Below are positions 7,744 through 16,156 of a stretch of DNA of 64,000 nucleotides, piece after piece. A program made the position numbers and the translations under genes. The first letter of the stretch is position 1; every line of letters starts with the position of its first letter. The DNA comes from an uncultured Bacteroides sp. (GTDB taxonomy: Bacteria; Bacteroidota; Bacteroidia; Bacteroidales; Bacteroidaceae): contig NZ_OY782187.1 in NCBI RefSeq assembly GCF_963677685.1, positions 159,325-223,324 on the forward strand. The letters run 5' to 3'. The notes under the pieces were generated by a model. It did no database searches, was not told the DNA's origin, and worked only from the letters and a program-made list of their open reading frames with translations.

Positions 7744-7877
7744 CTGCCACCGACACTTTGTATAAGTAATGGCAGTCGATGTGGTAAGTATCAAGTTTTG
7801 TAGCCCGTTCAAACTGTGTAGCGGTTAGATAGGTAACTATCACGTAATCTGCCACTACTTATACAATTTACCGTTAG
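7741..7877 (+). repeat. attC-like imperfect palindrome after the hydrolase gene
   Basis: The segment begins with TAACTG, the TAA being the stop codon itself. It contains TTGTATAAGTAATGGCAG (7758-7775), and after about 75 variable bases the near-complementary CTGCCACTACTTATACAA (7850-7867), 17 of 18 pairing. It ends with CCGTTAGCT (7871-7879). Outer short boxes (TAAC and GTTA) plus inner long arms with a variable centre form the R''-L''-L'-R' layout of integron attC recombination sites, and the length is typical. The GTTAGCT core differs from strict GTTRRRY at one base. No integron integrase is present in the window. Confidence 0.5.
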
Positions 7878-7986
7878 CTCTAATTTGAAGAAAACTTATA
7901 TCTTTTTATCAAATGCCACGTTATTATTCCTAGTATAATTACTGTCTGCCATAGAAAAAAACAATGAAAATCCAGGCTGAAAAAAT

Positions 7987-8266
7987 ATGGCTAATGAATT
8001 AATCTCTCGATTACATACGCCTGAATTTGAAACAGATTATTATAAAATTTTAGGAACAACTTCTTTAGAAAAATACACTTCTGACTTTCAAAAAAATGAT
8101 TGGAAAGAGGACTTTTGGACCCAATATGAATCAGGAATTCTCAATATCTCCAATCAGAAAGACAAAACTTTATTTTATCGAAACAGGAAATTCAGAAGCC
8201 CCAGAAAAATTAATTGAACTGTTTTTTTTAAGGAGGTTATTCCAATTTAAATTCGGAATCAAATAA
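7987..8266 (+). pseudogene. Small uncharacterised gene broken by a frameshift
   Basis: The frame from ATG 7987 reads sensibly to QKDK and then becomes improbable before stopping at 8217. Shifting by one base in the AAAA run at 8164-8167 restores LYFIETGNSEAPEKLIELFF, ending at 8266. A second T-run at 8222-8229 may hide another slip. The intact protein would have been about 85-90 residues, soluble and acidic; I do not recognise the family. It follows the attC-like site by about 110 bases, so it may be the next cassette in a row. Confidence 0.4.
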
Positions 8267-8323
8267 ATACTCAATGGACGAAATTGAGGATTGTATTTGA
8301 ACATAAAATAACGTGGTACAACA

Positions 8324-8377
8324 AAGTACTTTAGTAAAAAACAAGTAAAACCATATTAATTTTTTACTAAAGTGCTT
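8324..8377. repeat. Long inverted repeat (possible terminator or MITE-like element)
   Basis: AAGTACTTTAGTAAAAAA (8324-8341) pairs with TTTTTTACTAAAGTGCTT (8360-8377) with one mismatch across an 18-base loop. It lies between the broken small gene and the tRNA, within about 270 bases otherwise free of genes. On the plus strand there is no strong T-run after the stem, so a mobile-element relic is as likely as a terminator. Confidence 0.4.
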
Positions 8378-8535
8378 CTATGAGAATCATCATATTTTAT
8401 GGGTTGTTAGGACAGGTAGCTGAATTGGTCACTTTTTTATCAAAGCAAAGCAAATTAAATGTGACCTTTTAAAATGCAAAAACTTGATAATCATTCGATT
8501 ACCAAGTTTTTGACACTATTTAATATACTCAGCAG

Positions 8536-8610
8536 TCGGGGTGAGAAGATTCGAACTTCCGACCACACGCCCCCCAGACGCGTACTCTAACCGGGCTGAG
8601 CTACACCCCG
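8536..8610 (-). tRNA. tRNA-Pro(GGG)
   Basis: The minus strand folds as a cloverleaf. The acceptor is CGGGGTG/CACCCCG with discriminator A, the D arm is GTAGCTCAGCCCGGTTAGAGTAC, the anticodon loop is CTGGGGG giving anticodon GGG, and the T loop is TTCGAAT. It is 75 bases and CCA is not encoded. Its 3' end faces the accessory region at lower coordinates, the usual orientation for island integration into a tRNA gene. Confidence 0.9.
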
Positions 8611-8699
8611 AATTCGGATTGCAAATTTACGCTTTCATTTTTAAACTGCAAATATTCTCCTGTCTTTTTTATGTGATTTCCTTCGGTTTGATGGTCGTT

Positions 8700-9761
8700 T
8701 TATAGTCCCATACACTCTCGATAGAAGTCGAACATCTCAAAAATATCATCCTTATTGGCTGTCTGATTGATACTTACGTCGCCTATTTCTTTTAAGAGAG
8801 TAAAGTTGATGATTCCGGCTGTATTTTTCTTATCGTGCAGCATGTATTCGTATAAGCGCTCGTACTTTTTACAATCAAAGCTGAAAATGCCATAGTTATC
8901 TTTGATAAATTGAATGGTTTGACGCATTTTATCTCGAGGAAACCCTGTCTTCACATGCGAAAGATAGAGTTCGCATACGATGCCCCAGGCTACTGCATAT
9001 CCGTGGAGGATGTGGCGGTTTTCTGCTAAGGCAAGGCTTTCAAAAGCGTGTCCCACTGTATGTCCGAGGTTGAGTGCCTTGCGTATGCCATGCTCAAAAG
9101 GATCTTGCAGCACAATACCTTCTTTAACCTGAACGGATTCTCCAACCAGTTGACTGAGACGATTGTAGTCTATCTTTTCGGTATTGAAAGAGAGTAGCTC
9201 TACCCAATGGGCATTGGTGCTGATAAGACCATGCTTTAACATTTCGGCATATCCAGAGAAGAAGTTAGATGCATCTAAACTACGTAAGAAATTGGTCTCA
9301 ATGAGAACACTACTTGCCGGGGCAAATGCACCTATTTCATTTTTTAATCCGTTGAAGTTGATTCCTGTTTTTCCTCCTACGGAAGCGTCCACCATTGCTA
9401 AAAGAGTAGTAGGAATGTTGATATAAGCAATGCCACGTTTAAATGTAGCGGCAGCAAAACCTCCAAGGTCTGTTATCATGCCTCCTCCAAGGTTTAGCAG
9501 AAGTGAATGACGACTGGCGCCTTTCTCGCTCAAAGCTTGCCACACAAAGGCCAAAGTTTCCAGCGTTTTATGAGTGTCTTCGGCACCAATGGTTATTTCA
9601 ATGGCATTTTTGATTACTGGAATGTTTTTGAGTGCAGGCATACATAAAGTAGTGGTATGTTCGTCTGTCAGGATGAATAATTTATCGTGAGGACATTTTT
9701 GTATGGCAGCAGTGAGGTCATTTCCCGGATTTTTGCAGAGAATGATATCTTGTTTACTCAT
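8700..9761 (-). CDS. aroB: 3-dehydroquinate synthase
   Basis: The 353-residue cytosolic protein converts DAHP to 3-dehydroquinate, the second step of the shikimate pathway to aromatic amino acids and folate precursors. Diagnostic segments are LLLNLGGGMITDLGGFAAATFKRG (NAD-binding glycine motif and following helix, about 89-110), INIPTTLLAMVDASVGGKTGIN (about 114-135) and LNLGHTVGHAFE, with the metal-binding histidines, near 232-243. The length is typical. A -7 box TATCTTTG lies at 9786-9793 upstream. It is transcribed alone, away from a divergent membrane-protein gene. Confidence 0.95.
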   Translation of the reverse strand: MSKQDIILCKNPGNDLTAAIQKCPHDKLFILTDEHTTTLCMPALKNIPVIKNAIEITIGAEDTHKTLETLAFVWQALSEKGASRHSLLLNLGGGMITDLGGFAAATFKRGIAYINIPTTLLAMVDASVGGKTGINFNGLKNEIGAFAPASSVLIETNFLRSLDASNFFSGYAEMLKHGLISTNAHWVELLSFNTEKIDYNRLSQLVGESVQVKEGIVLQDPFEHGIRKALNLGHTVGHAFESLALAENRHILHGYAVAWGIVCELYLSHVKTGFPRDKMRQTIQFIKDNYGIFSFDCKKYERLYEYMLHDKKNTAGIINFTLLKEIGDVSINQTANKDDIFEMFDFYRECMGL

Positions 9762-9785
9762 AATGGATCATTATTTCTTAATTCA

Positions 9786-9793
9786 CAAAGATA
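9786..9793 (-). promoter_or_regulatory. Bacteroides -7 box for aroB
   Basis: The minus strand reads TATCTTTG (TAnnTTTG), 25 bases before the aroB ATG. No clear -33 element. Confidence 0.5.
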
Positions 9794-9888
9794 AAGCTTA
9801 TGTCGTAAAACTTAAAGTCGAGGGCTTAAAAAAATGAAACATCCTCTTATTTAATGAACAAATTATCTGTATTTATCAGCAAATGAGG

Positions 9889-9896
9889 TACTTTTG
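9889..9896 (+). promoter_or_regulatory. Bacteroides -7 box for the membrane protein gene
   Basis: TACTTTTG fits TAnnTTTG and lies 25 bases upstream of the ATG at 9922. A -33 TTTG is not obvious. Confidence 0.5.
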
Positions 9897-9921
9897 TCTA
9901 AACACACTTAATTAGAAAATT

Positions 9922-10326
9922 ATGAAAGCAATGTTACCTATTTTTTGTCGCCCGCTGGGATATGTCATTTTAGTATTTTCTTTATTTATTCCTTTTTTCT
10001 TGGTTATGCAAGGAATTGTTACTGACAGTAACCTGCTCTTTTACAAAGAATGTACCAAATTATTGATGATGTTGGGGGCATTGATGATTCTTATGGCTTT
10101 AAGTAAAAATGAGTCGAAAGAGACAGAACACATTAGAGTGGATGCTATGCGTTATGCCGTATATTTCACTTTTCTTTTTCTTTTCGGTGGTATGCTCTAT
10201 CGAGTAGCGAAAGGAGATCTGTTGTCTGTCGATACTTCTTCTTTTCTTATCTTCTTAATAACAAATGTGATTTGCCTTGAATATGGAATGAAAAAATCCA
10301 CTGTAAATAAAATATTTAAAAAATAA
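9922..10326 (+). CDS. Small four-helix membrane protein of unknown function
   Basis: The 134-residue protein has hydrophobic spans at about 12-32, 43-61, 74-92 and 101-118, so it is an integral inner-membrane protein. No catalytic or transport motif is recognisable. It is divergent from aroB, and the outer-membrane barrel gene begins about 70 bases after it in the same direction, so they may share a transcript. The start is supported by the -7 box at 9889 and the hydrophobic N-terminus. I do not recognise a named family. Confidence 0.7.
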   Translation: MKAMLPIFCRPLGYVILVFSLFIPFFLVMQGIVTDSNLLFYKECTKLLMMLGALMILMALSKNESKETEHIRVDAMRYAVYFTFLFLFGGMLYRVAKGDLLSVDTSSFLIFLITNVICLEYGMKKSTVNKIFKK

Positions 10327-10397
10327 CGTCAGTGGGTTAAACCTTTTATATTATGACTCGTCAAAGGATGAGTTGTTATCATTCATATAGACAGACT

Positions 10398-13232
10398 ATG
10401 AAAAGAATCATCCTTGGGACTCTGTTATTATTGCTAAGCGTTGTCCCTGCTTTAGCAGAGAATAAAAATATCGTAGTATCGGGAAAGGTTATTGAAGCAG
10501 ATAGTAAAGAACCGATAGAACAGGCTACTATTCGTTTGTTGTCTTTGCCAGATAGTACTTATGTCACCGGAGCGGCGACGGTCTCTAAAGGGACCTTTAC
10601 TCTTCCGAGTGTAAAATCTGGAAAGTATGTCTTAATGGTTTCTTATATTGGTTTCCGTACTAAAGATATTCCTTTACAACTTTCAACTTCTAGCCCAGTT
10701 AAAAATATCGGCACTATTGCTTTGAACACCAATTCCATTCTTTTAAAAGAAGCAGTTGTTACTGCTGAGGCTCCTCAGGTAACGGTATCGGAAGATACTT
10801 TAGTTTATAACTCTTCTGCCTATAGAGTGCCACAAGGGGCCATGCTTGAGGAATTAATTAAAAAACTTCCTGGAGCTCAGGTTGCGGAGGATGGTACAAT
10901 CACAATTAATGGGAAACAGATCAAAAAGATTATGGTCAATGGTAAGGAATTCTTTTCTCAGGATCCTAAGGTGGCCATGAAAAATTTGCCTGTTGAGATG
11001 ATTGATAAGGTGAAATCTTATGATAAGAAATCTGACTTGGCTCGTATTACCGGTATTGATGATGGAGAAGAAGAGGCTGTTCTTGATTTAAGTGTAAAGA
11101 AGGGGATGAATCAGGGATGGTTTGGCAATTTAGACCTTGGATATGGGAATAAAGAGCGCTATACAGGAAAAACAATGCTGAATCGTTTTACTGACGGAGA
11201 TCAATTCAGCTTGATTGGTAATGTGAATAATGTCAATAATCAGGGCTTTCCCGGTGGAGGAGGATTTCGATGGGGGGGCAGATCAAATAATGGGGTCAAT
11301 GCTGTTAAAACGACTGGTGCAAATTTTGCAACGGCTAGAGAAAAACTTGAATTAGGAGGGAGTATAAATTATTCACACTCTGATAGGAATGTACAAACTT
11401 CCAGTCAATCGGAGACTTTCTTGCAAAGTGGTTCTTCTTTCTCTAAATCTCTTAATGCTCAGATGAACAAGTCGGAAACGGTGAATGCAGATTTTCGTAT
11501 GGAATGGAAACCTGATACTTTGACGAATATCATTTTTCGCCCTTCTTTTTCGTATAGTTCTAATAATAATATAAACGGCTCTCAATCATTGATTTCTAAT
11601 AACGATAATTTATTTCAGTATGCGCTCGATTCTTTATTTTTTACTCAGTCTATAGAAGAAGATACAGCATTGGTCAATTATAATTTCCGTACGGTTAACA
11701 ATTCTAGCGATAATGTCTCTACAGATGGGAATTTGCAGATTAACCGTAGGCTTAATAATAAGGGTAGGAATATTACTTTGAGAATGTCGTATGGTTATAG
11801 TAATGATGATTCTAATCAGGAGTCTTATTCAAAAGTACGTTATTTTAAAGCGGACTCTCTGTCGTTGCAGAATCAGTATATTGATAACATGAATACAGGG
11901 TATAATTATCGCATTCAGGCAACGTATAGCGAGCCTATTTTTACAAAGCGATTTTTGCAGTTCAGGTATAGTTATCAACATCGATTCCAAAAAACGGATA
12001 AGAATACTTATGATTATACAGATCCAAATAATTATTTGAATAACCCGATTGATTCGTTGAGTAAGTTTTATGAGAATACGTATGATACGCATGAGTTTAA
12101 TATTTCGTTGAAAACGATTCGTGAAAAATATCAGTATAATATAGGTTTTAGTGTGCAACCTCAACGCTCCACAACTAGCTATGAGCAGGGGAGTATTCAG
12201 GTCGATACAACACGAGATGTGGTTAATTTCTCTCCGACTTTTGATTTTCGTTATCGCTTTAACAAACAAAGTCAGTTGCGCATTAATTATCGTGGGAGGA
12301 CTTCTCAACCGAGTATGACTCAATTGCTTCCTATTACGGATGTTTCCGACCCTTTAAATATATCAAAAGGTAATCCTTCTCTAAAACCTTCGTATAGTAA
12401 TAATTTTATGATGTTCTATAATGCATTTTTGCCCGAGAAGCAACAGGGGATTATGCTTCATCTTGGCTTTACAAATACTATTAATAGTGTAAGTAGTAAG
12501 GTGACTTATAATAAAGAAACGGGTGGTAAGATTACCCAGCCTGAGAATATAAATGGAAACTGGTCGGCAAGAGGAGGATTTGTGTTTAATACGCCGTTAA
12601 AGAATAAAAAGTTTTCGCTTGCTACTTTCTCGGATGCTTCCTATAATAATATGGTGAGTTTTACTAGTTTGTTTAAGGAGGATGCTGTGAAGAATACAAC
12701 AAAAACGTTGAATTTGTCTGAACGACTCAATGGAAGCTATCGAAATGATTGGTTTGAGTTTGGGCTGAATAGTGGTATTCAATATAACGTATCGAAGAAT
12801 TCAATGCAAGCACAAGCAAATAGAGAAACGTTCGATTACTCTTTTGGTGCTAATACTAATGTTACATTGCCTTGGAGTATTACTTTCTCTACTGATGCCT
12901 CTTATAGTATGAGAGAGGGGTATGGATCCGGTCTGAATCGTAATGAACTTATCTGGAATGCACAGTTGGCTAAAAATTTCCTGAAAAAAAAGCAGGCCAC
13001 GATCAGTGTGCAAATTTTTGATATTTTGAAAGAACAAAGTAACTTATCTCGTAACATCACGGCTAGTATGCGAAGTGATACGGAGTATAATGCTATCAAT
13101 AGTTATTTTATGGTTCACTTTGTTTATCGTTTAAGTGCTTTTGGGGGAAAAGGGAGAAGAATGGGACCTTTTGGCGGTCCTGGTGGAAGAGGACGATATA
13201 GAGGAAACCATAGACGAAGAGGTCCTTTCTGA
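10398..13232 (+). CDS. TonB-receptor-like outer membrane beta-barrel protein with carboxypeptidase-regulatory domain
   Basis: The ATG at 10398 is chosen over one at 10353 because MKRIILGTLLLLLSVVPALA is a clean signal peptide; the mature protein starts near ENKN. Residues about 24-110 form a CarboxypepD_reg-like beta-sandwich (VSGKVIEADSKEPIEQATI). A plug-like region with the motif LEELIKKLPGAQVAEDG follows (about 150-165), and then a long beta-strand barrel as in the OMP_b-brl_3 family (PF14905). No clear TonB box is seen, so energy coupling is uncertain. The last 30 residues are rich in Gly and Arg (GGPGGRGRYRGNHRRRGPF) yet end in Phe, the usual barrel terminus. The cargo is unknown. A terminator follows at 13280. 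Confidence 0.85.
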   Translation: MKRIILGTLLLLLSVVPALAENKNIVVSGKVIEADSKEPIEQATIRLLSLPDSTYVTGAATVSKGTFTLPSVKSGKYVLMVSYIGFRTKDIPLQLSTSSPVKNIGTIALNTNSILLKEAVVTAEAPQVTVSEDTLVYNSSAYRVPQGAMLEELIKKLPGAQVAEDGTITINGKQIKKIMVNGKEFFSQDPKVAMKNLPVEMIDKVKSYDKKSDLARITGIDDGEEEAVLDLSVKKGMNQGWFGNLDLGYGNKERYTGKTMLNRFTDGDQFSLIGNVNNVNNQGFPGGGGFRWGGRSNNGVNAVKTTGANFATAREKLELGGSINYSHSDRNVQTSSQSETFLQSGSSFSKSLNAQMNKSETVNADFRMEWKPDTLTNIIFRPSFSYSSNNNINGSQSLISNNDNLFQYALDSLFFTQSIEEDTALVNYNFRTVNNSSDNVSTDGNLQINRRLNNKGRNITLRMSYGYSNDDSNQESYSKVRYFKADSLSLQNQYIDNMNTGYNYRIQATYSEPIFTKRFLQFRYSYQHRFQKTDKNTYDYTDPNNYLNNPIDSLSKFYENTYDTHEFNISLKTIREKYQYNIGFSVQPQRSTTSYEQGSIQVDTTRDVVNFSPTFDFRYRFNKQSQLRINYRGRTSQPSMTQLLPITDVSDPLNISKGNPSLKPSYSNNFMMFYNAFLPEKQQGIMLHLGFTNTINSVSSKVTYNKETGGKITQPENINGNWSARGGFVFNTPLKNKKFSLATFSDASYNNMVSFTSLFKEDAVKNTTKTLNLSERLNGSYRNDWFEFGLNSGIQYNVSKNSMQAQANRETFDYSFGANTNVTLPWSITFSTDASYSMREGYGSGLNRNELIWNAQLAKNFLKKKQATISVQIFDILKEQSNLSRNITASMRSDTEYNAINSYFMVHFVYRLSAFGGKGRRMGPFGGPGGRGRYRGNHRRRGPF

Positions 13233-13279
13233 TGCTTTACCAGTTAATTATATAGCGTGCTCTGAGAGCCATTTCATTG

Positions 13280-13317
13280 ATCCCGAACTAAGTATTACTT
13301 TGTTCGGGATTTCTTTT
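13280..13317 (+). terminator. Hairpin terminator after the outer membrane barrel gene
   Basis: ATCCCGAAC (13280-13288) pairs perfectly with GTTCGGGAT (13302-13310) and is followed by TTCTTTT. Confidence 0.75.
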
Positions 13318-13324
13318 CCTGGTT

Positions 13325-13355
13325 TTTGTTGCATTCGAAAATATTTGTACATTTG
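13325..13355 (+). promoter_or_regulatory. Bacteroides promoter for cls
   Basis: TTTG (13325-13328), a 19-base spacer and TACATTTG (13348-13355) fit the -33/-7 consensus, 29 bases before the cls start. Confidence 0.65.
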
Positions 13356-13384
13356 TTGTTCTTTATCATCAAAATCTTTATTGA

Positions 13385-14824
13385 ATGATTGATTGGACTT
13401 CTCTTGCTTCACAAGTAGTAGGAATTGCTTTTGATTTAATGTATTTCGGAGCAATAATCGGCACAATCATTGTGGTTATTCTTGATAATCGCAATCCTGT
13501 GAAGACGATGGCTTGGATCTTGATTTTGATGTTTCTGCCAGTAGTGGGACTGGTCTTTTATTTTTTCTTTGGTAGAAGTACTCGTAGGGAAAAAATGATA
13601 AGCAGGAAGAGCTATAATCGTTTGATGAAGAAGCCCATGGCTGAATATTTAGCGCAAGAAAATTGTGTGTTGCCTGCTGAATATGCTAGATTGTCGCAGT
13701 TGTTTAAGGAAATTAATCAAGCCCTGCCTTTTGAGGGAAACAAGGTTGATATCTATACTACCGGATATACTAAATTACAGGCTCTTATTAGAGAGTTAAG
13801 TAAGGCTAAGCATCATATTCATATGGAATATTATATTTTTGAAGATGATCCCGTTGGGCGCTTAATACGAGATTTACTAATAGATAAGGCTCGTAATGGA
13901 GTACAAGTTCGAGTGATATATGATGATGTAGGATGTTGGCATGTTCCCAATCGCTTTTTTGAGGGAATGAGAGATGCGGGTATAGAGGTGAGAGCTTTTT
14001 TAAAAGTGCGTTTCCCATTGTTTACCAGTAAGGTGAATTATCGGAATCACCGCAAGATTGTAGTGATTGACGGAGTGGTCGGTTTTGTTGGGGGAATGAA
14101 TCTTGCTAAGAGATATTTACGCGGTTTCTCTTGGGGGATTTGGCGTGATACACATGTAATGATTGAGGGTAAAGCTGTTCATGGACTTCAAACAGCATTT
14201 TTGCTTGATTGGTATTTTGTAGATCGTACTTTGCTTTCAGCTTCTTGTTATTTTCCGAAAAAAGAATTCTTTGGAGAGGGATTAGCTCAAATCGTGACGA
14301 GTGATCCTATAGGTCCTTGGAAAGAGATTATGCAAGGATTGACAATGGCTATCATAGAGGCAAAAAAATATTTTTATATGCAGACTCCATACTTTTTGCC
14401 CACCGAATCTATCTTAGCTGCAATGCAAACTGCTGCTTTAGCAGGGGTGGATGTTCGTTTGATGTTACCAAAACGTGGAGATAACCGTATCATCAGCCTG
14501 GCTTCTCGTTCTTATTTGGCAGATGTGTTAAGTGCTGGCGTAAAAGTTTATTTCTATAACAAAGGGTTTTTGCATTCCAAACTGATGGTATCTGATGATA
14601 TGCTTTCTACGATAGGTTCTACTAATTTGGACTTTCGTAGTTTTGAACATAATTTTGAGGTGAATGCCTTTATGTATGATGAGGGAACTGCTTTAAGATT
14701 GAAAGACATTTTTGTGCAAGATCAACGTGCTTGTTCTCAGGTATTTCTAAAGAATTGGAAAAAGCGCCCTTTACATAAGAGAGCGCTAGAATCGTTTGTG
14801 CGTTTACTCGCTCCGCTTCTCTGA
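13385..14824 (+). CDS. cls: Cardiolipin synthase
   Basis: The 479-residue protein has two N-terminal membrane helices (about 17-35 and 43-63, with the linker WILILMFLPVVGLVFYFFFGR). Two phospholipase D domains follow, each with an HKD motif: His222/Lys224/Asp229 in NHRKIVVIDG and His397/Lys399/Asp404 in LHSKLMVSDD. It joins two phosphatidylglycerol molecules (or PG and PE) to make cardiolipin on the inner membrane. Length and layout match bacterial ClsA-type enzymes. Its last 21 bases overlap the end of rsmD on the other strand. It has its own consensus promoter. Confidence 0.93.
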   Translation: MIDWTSLASQVVGIAFDLMYFGAIIGTIIVVILDNRNPVKTMAWILILMFLPVVGLVFYFFFGRSTRREKMISRKSYNRLMKKPMAEYLAQENCVLPAEYARLSQLFKEINQALPFEGNKVDIYTTGYTKLQALIRELSKAKHHIHMEYYIFEDDPVGRLIRDLLIDKARNGVQVRVIYDDVGCWHVPNRFFEGMRDAGIEVRAFLKVRFPLFTSKVNYRNHRKIVVIDGVVGFVGGMNLAKRYLRGFSWGIWRDTHVMIEGKAVHGLQTAFLLDWYFVDRTLLSASCYFPKKEFFGEGLAQIVTSDPIGPWKEIMQGLTMAIIEAKKYFYMQTPYFLPTESILAAMQTAALAGVDVRLMLPKRGDNRIISLASRSYLADVLSAGVKVYFYNKGFLHSKLMVSDDMLSTIGSTNLDFRSFEHNFEVNAFMYDEGTALRLKDIFVQDQRACSQVFLKNWKKRPLHKRALESFVRLLAPLL

Positions 14825-15355
14825 TGAGAAAAAGGAGAAGTTCACACTGCCGTATACTCTGCGTTCTAAGAAATGGCTGTGGCTCTCGAAGTTATTCTTT
14901 TTACCATGTTCTAGTACCAGAATACCTTTTTCTTTGAGTAATTCATTTTTGAAAATTAGCTCAGGAATCGTTTCCAGTTGTTCTAGCGTATATGGAGGAT
15001 CTGCAAATATTAGATCAAACTTTTCTTTTGTTCTATCAATAAACTTGAATACATCTCCTCGGATAGGCATGCATTTTGTTGTCTTTATTTCTTGTATTAC
15101 CTTGTTGATGTAAGAGTAGTGTGCAGGATCCTTTTCTATGCTGACAACTCTGTCGCAACCTCTCGAAAGAAGTTCTAAACTAATGCTTCCTGTTCCAGCA
15201 AATAGGTCAAGAGCAGAAATACTATCTGTAAAATCGAAATAGTTGGATAATATGTTGAAAAGGCTTTCTTTTGCGAAATCAGTAGTAGGACGTGCCTTAA
15301 ATGTAGGAGGGATTTCGAACCGTCTACCTTTGTAAATTCCGCTTATAATTCGCAT
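14804..15355 (-). CDS. rsmD: 16S rRNA (guanine966-N2)-methyltransferase
   Basis: The 183-residue protein begins MRIISGIYKGRRFEIP, typical of RsmD. It carries the SAM-binding motif ALDLFAGTGSISLELLSRG (about 48-66) and the amino-methyltransferase motif FADPPY (about 116-121), which marks N2-guanine methylation of 16S rRNA in the small subunit. It overlaps the 3' end of the DUF3822 gene by 13 bases, so the two are translated as a pair, and converges on cls. Length is normal for the family. Confidence 0.93.
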   Translation of the reverse strand: MRIISGIYKGRRFEIPPTFKARPTTDFAKESLFNILSNYFDFTDSISALDLFAGTGSISLELLSRGCDRVVSIEKDPAHYSYINKVIQEIKTTKCMPIRGDVFKFIDRTKEKFDLIFADPPYTLEQLETIPELIFKNELLKEKGILVLEHGKKNNFESHSHFLERRVYGSVNFSFFSSEKRSE

Positions 15356-16143
15356 AATGTAAGTGTTTCAATGTTAGTAAAAGTACTTATTGGGATGATA
15401 AATACTTGTGAAATGAATGTTTTCAGTTCTTTAGTTAATTTCTCTTTATCACTAATTGTGCCCGTCAAATGAAGCTCATCTTTTTCTTGATCAAATTCCA
15501 GTTGCTTCCATAAATATAGCAAATAGTAAATACGATCTTCTGTAAATTTACACTCGTAGGAATTTACCAATAGCAATCGACCTCGCTCGTAGCAATATAC
15601 GTCCATATTACTAGGTTGGAAGCTAGCATATAATTTTCTACTGTTGCCTGCTCTGCTTTTGCTAGAGAGGTATTCGGACATAGGTGCTACTTGAGAATAA
15701 AATTTTGCTTCCGGATATTGTTCTGTAAGAAATTGGTGTGTACTTTTATCTATACCAAATATAACAACAATATTGTTCTTTTTGAGAACATTGTAGAGTA
15801 TTGTTTCATTCCCTTTTTGGGGATGGTTATGATGAAAAATTGTTTCTATTTGTTCTTCTTCAAACAATTCCAATGGAACCATGGTGAATCGTTTATCTTT
15901 CATCACAATGTTTACCCGTTTGTATGGGTGATTGGGAATCTCTGATGTACGGAAAAATTGCTTAAGATTGGCTGTTAAAGATAATGTTGGATCTATGGCA
16001 TGATTACTATAGTAAGTCTCTCCTTCGTGTAATGGATTGTATACGGAAAAAGAAAATCCATCCGTACTAAGACGGATGGATAGTGTATATTGGTCCGATT
16101 TGTTGAAATCGATATTTTCTATAGCAGTAGCTCTTTCGGGCAT
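15343..16143 (-). CDS. DUF3822 family protein
   Basis: The 266-residue protein matches the Bacteroidota-specific DUF3822 family (PF12864) in length and in segments such as DQYTLSIRLSTDGFSFSVYN (about 16-35) and HPYKRVNIVMKDKRFTMVPLELF (about 92-114). It has no signal peptide and is probably cytosolic. Its function is unknown; the layout suggests an actin/Hsp70-like fold, which I infer only loosely. It overlaps rsmD downstream, a conserved pairing in Bacteroidales as far as I recall, which hints at a link to ribosome or RNA biology. It starts 13 bases after the preceding gene ends. Confidence 0.8.
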   Translation of the reverse strand: MPERATAIENIDFNKSDQYTLSIRLSTDGFSFSVYNPLHEGETYYSNHAIDPTLSLTANLKQFFRTSEIPNHPYKRVNIVMKDKRFTMVPLELFEEEQIETIFHHNHPQKGNETILYNVLKKNNIVVIFGIDKSTHQFLTEQYPEAKFYSQVAPMSEYLSSKSRAGNSRKLYASFQPSNMDVYCYERGRLLLVNSYECKFTEDRIYYLLYLWKQLEFDQEKDELHLTGTISDKEKLTKELKTFISQVFIIPISTFTNIETLTLCEL

Positions 16144-16156
16144 AATTTATTGGTTA

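Noticed and set aside
11829-12323. 164-codon antisense ORF inside the outer membrane barrel gene
   Set aside because: It is Ile/Arg-rich, the mirror of a Tyr/Asn-rich barrel, and has no start-site support.
13248-13466. 72-codon minus ORF between the barrel gene and cls
   Set aside because: It overlaps a terminator and the cls promoter and start; it has no support as a gene.
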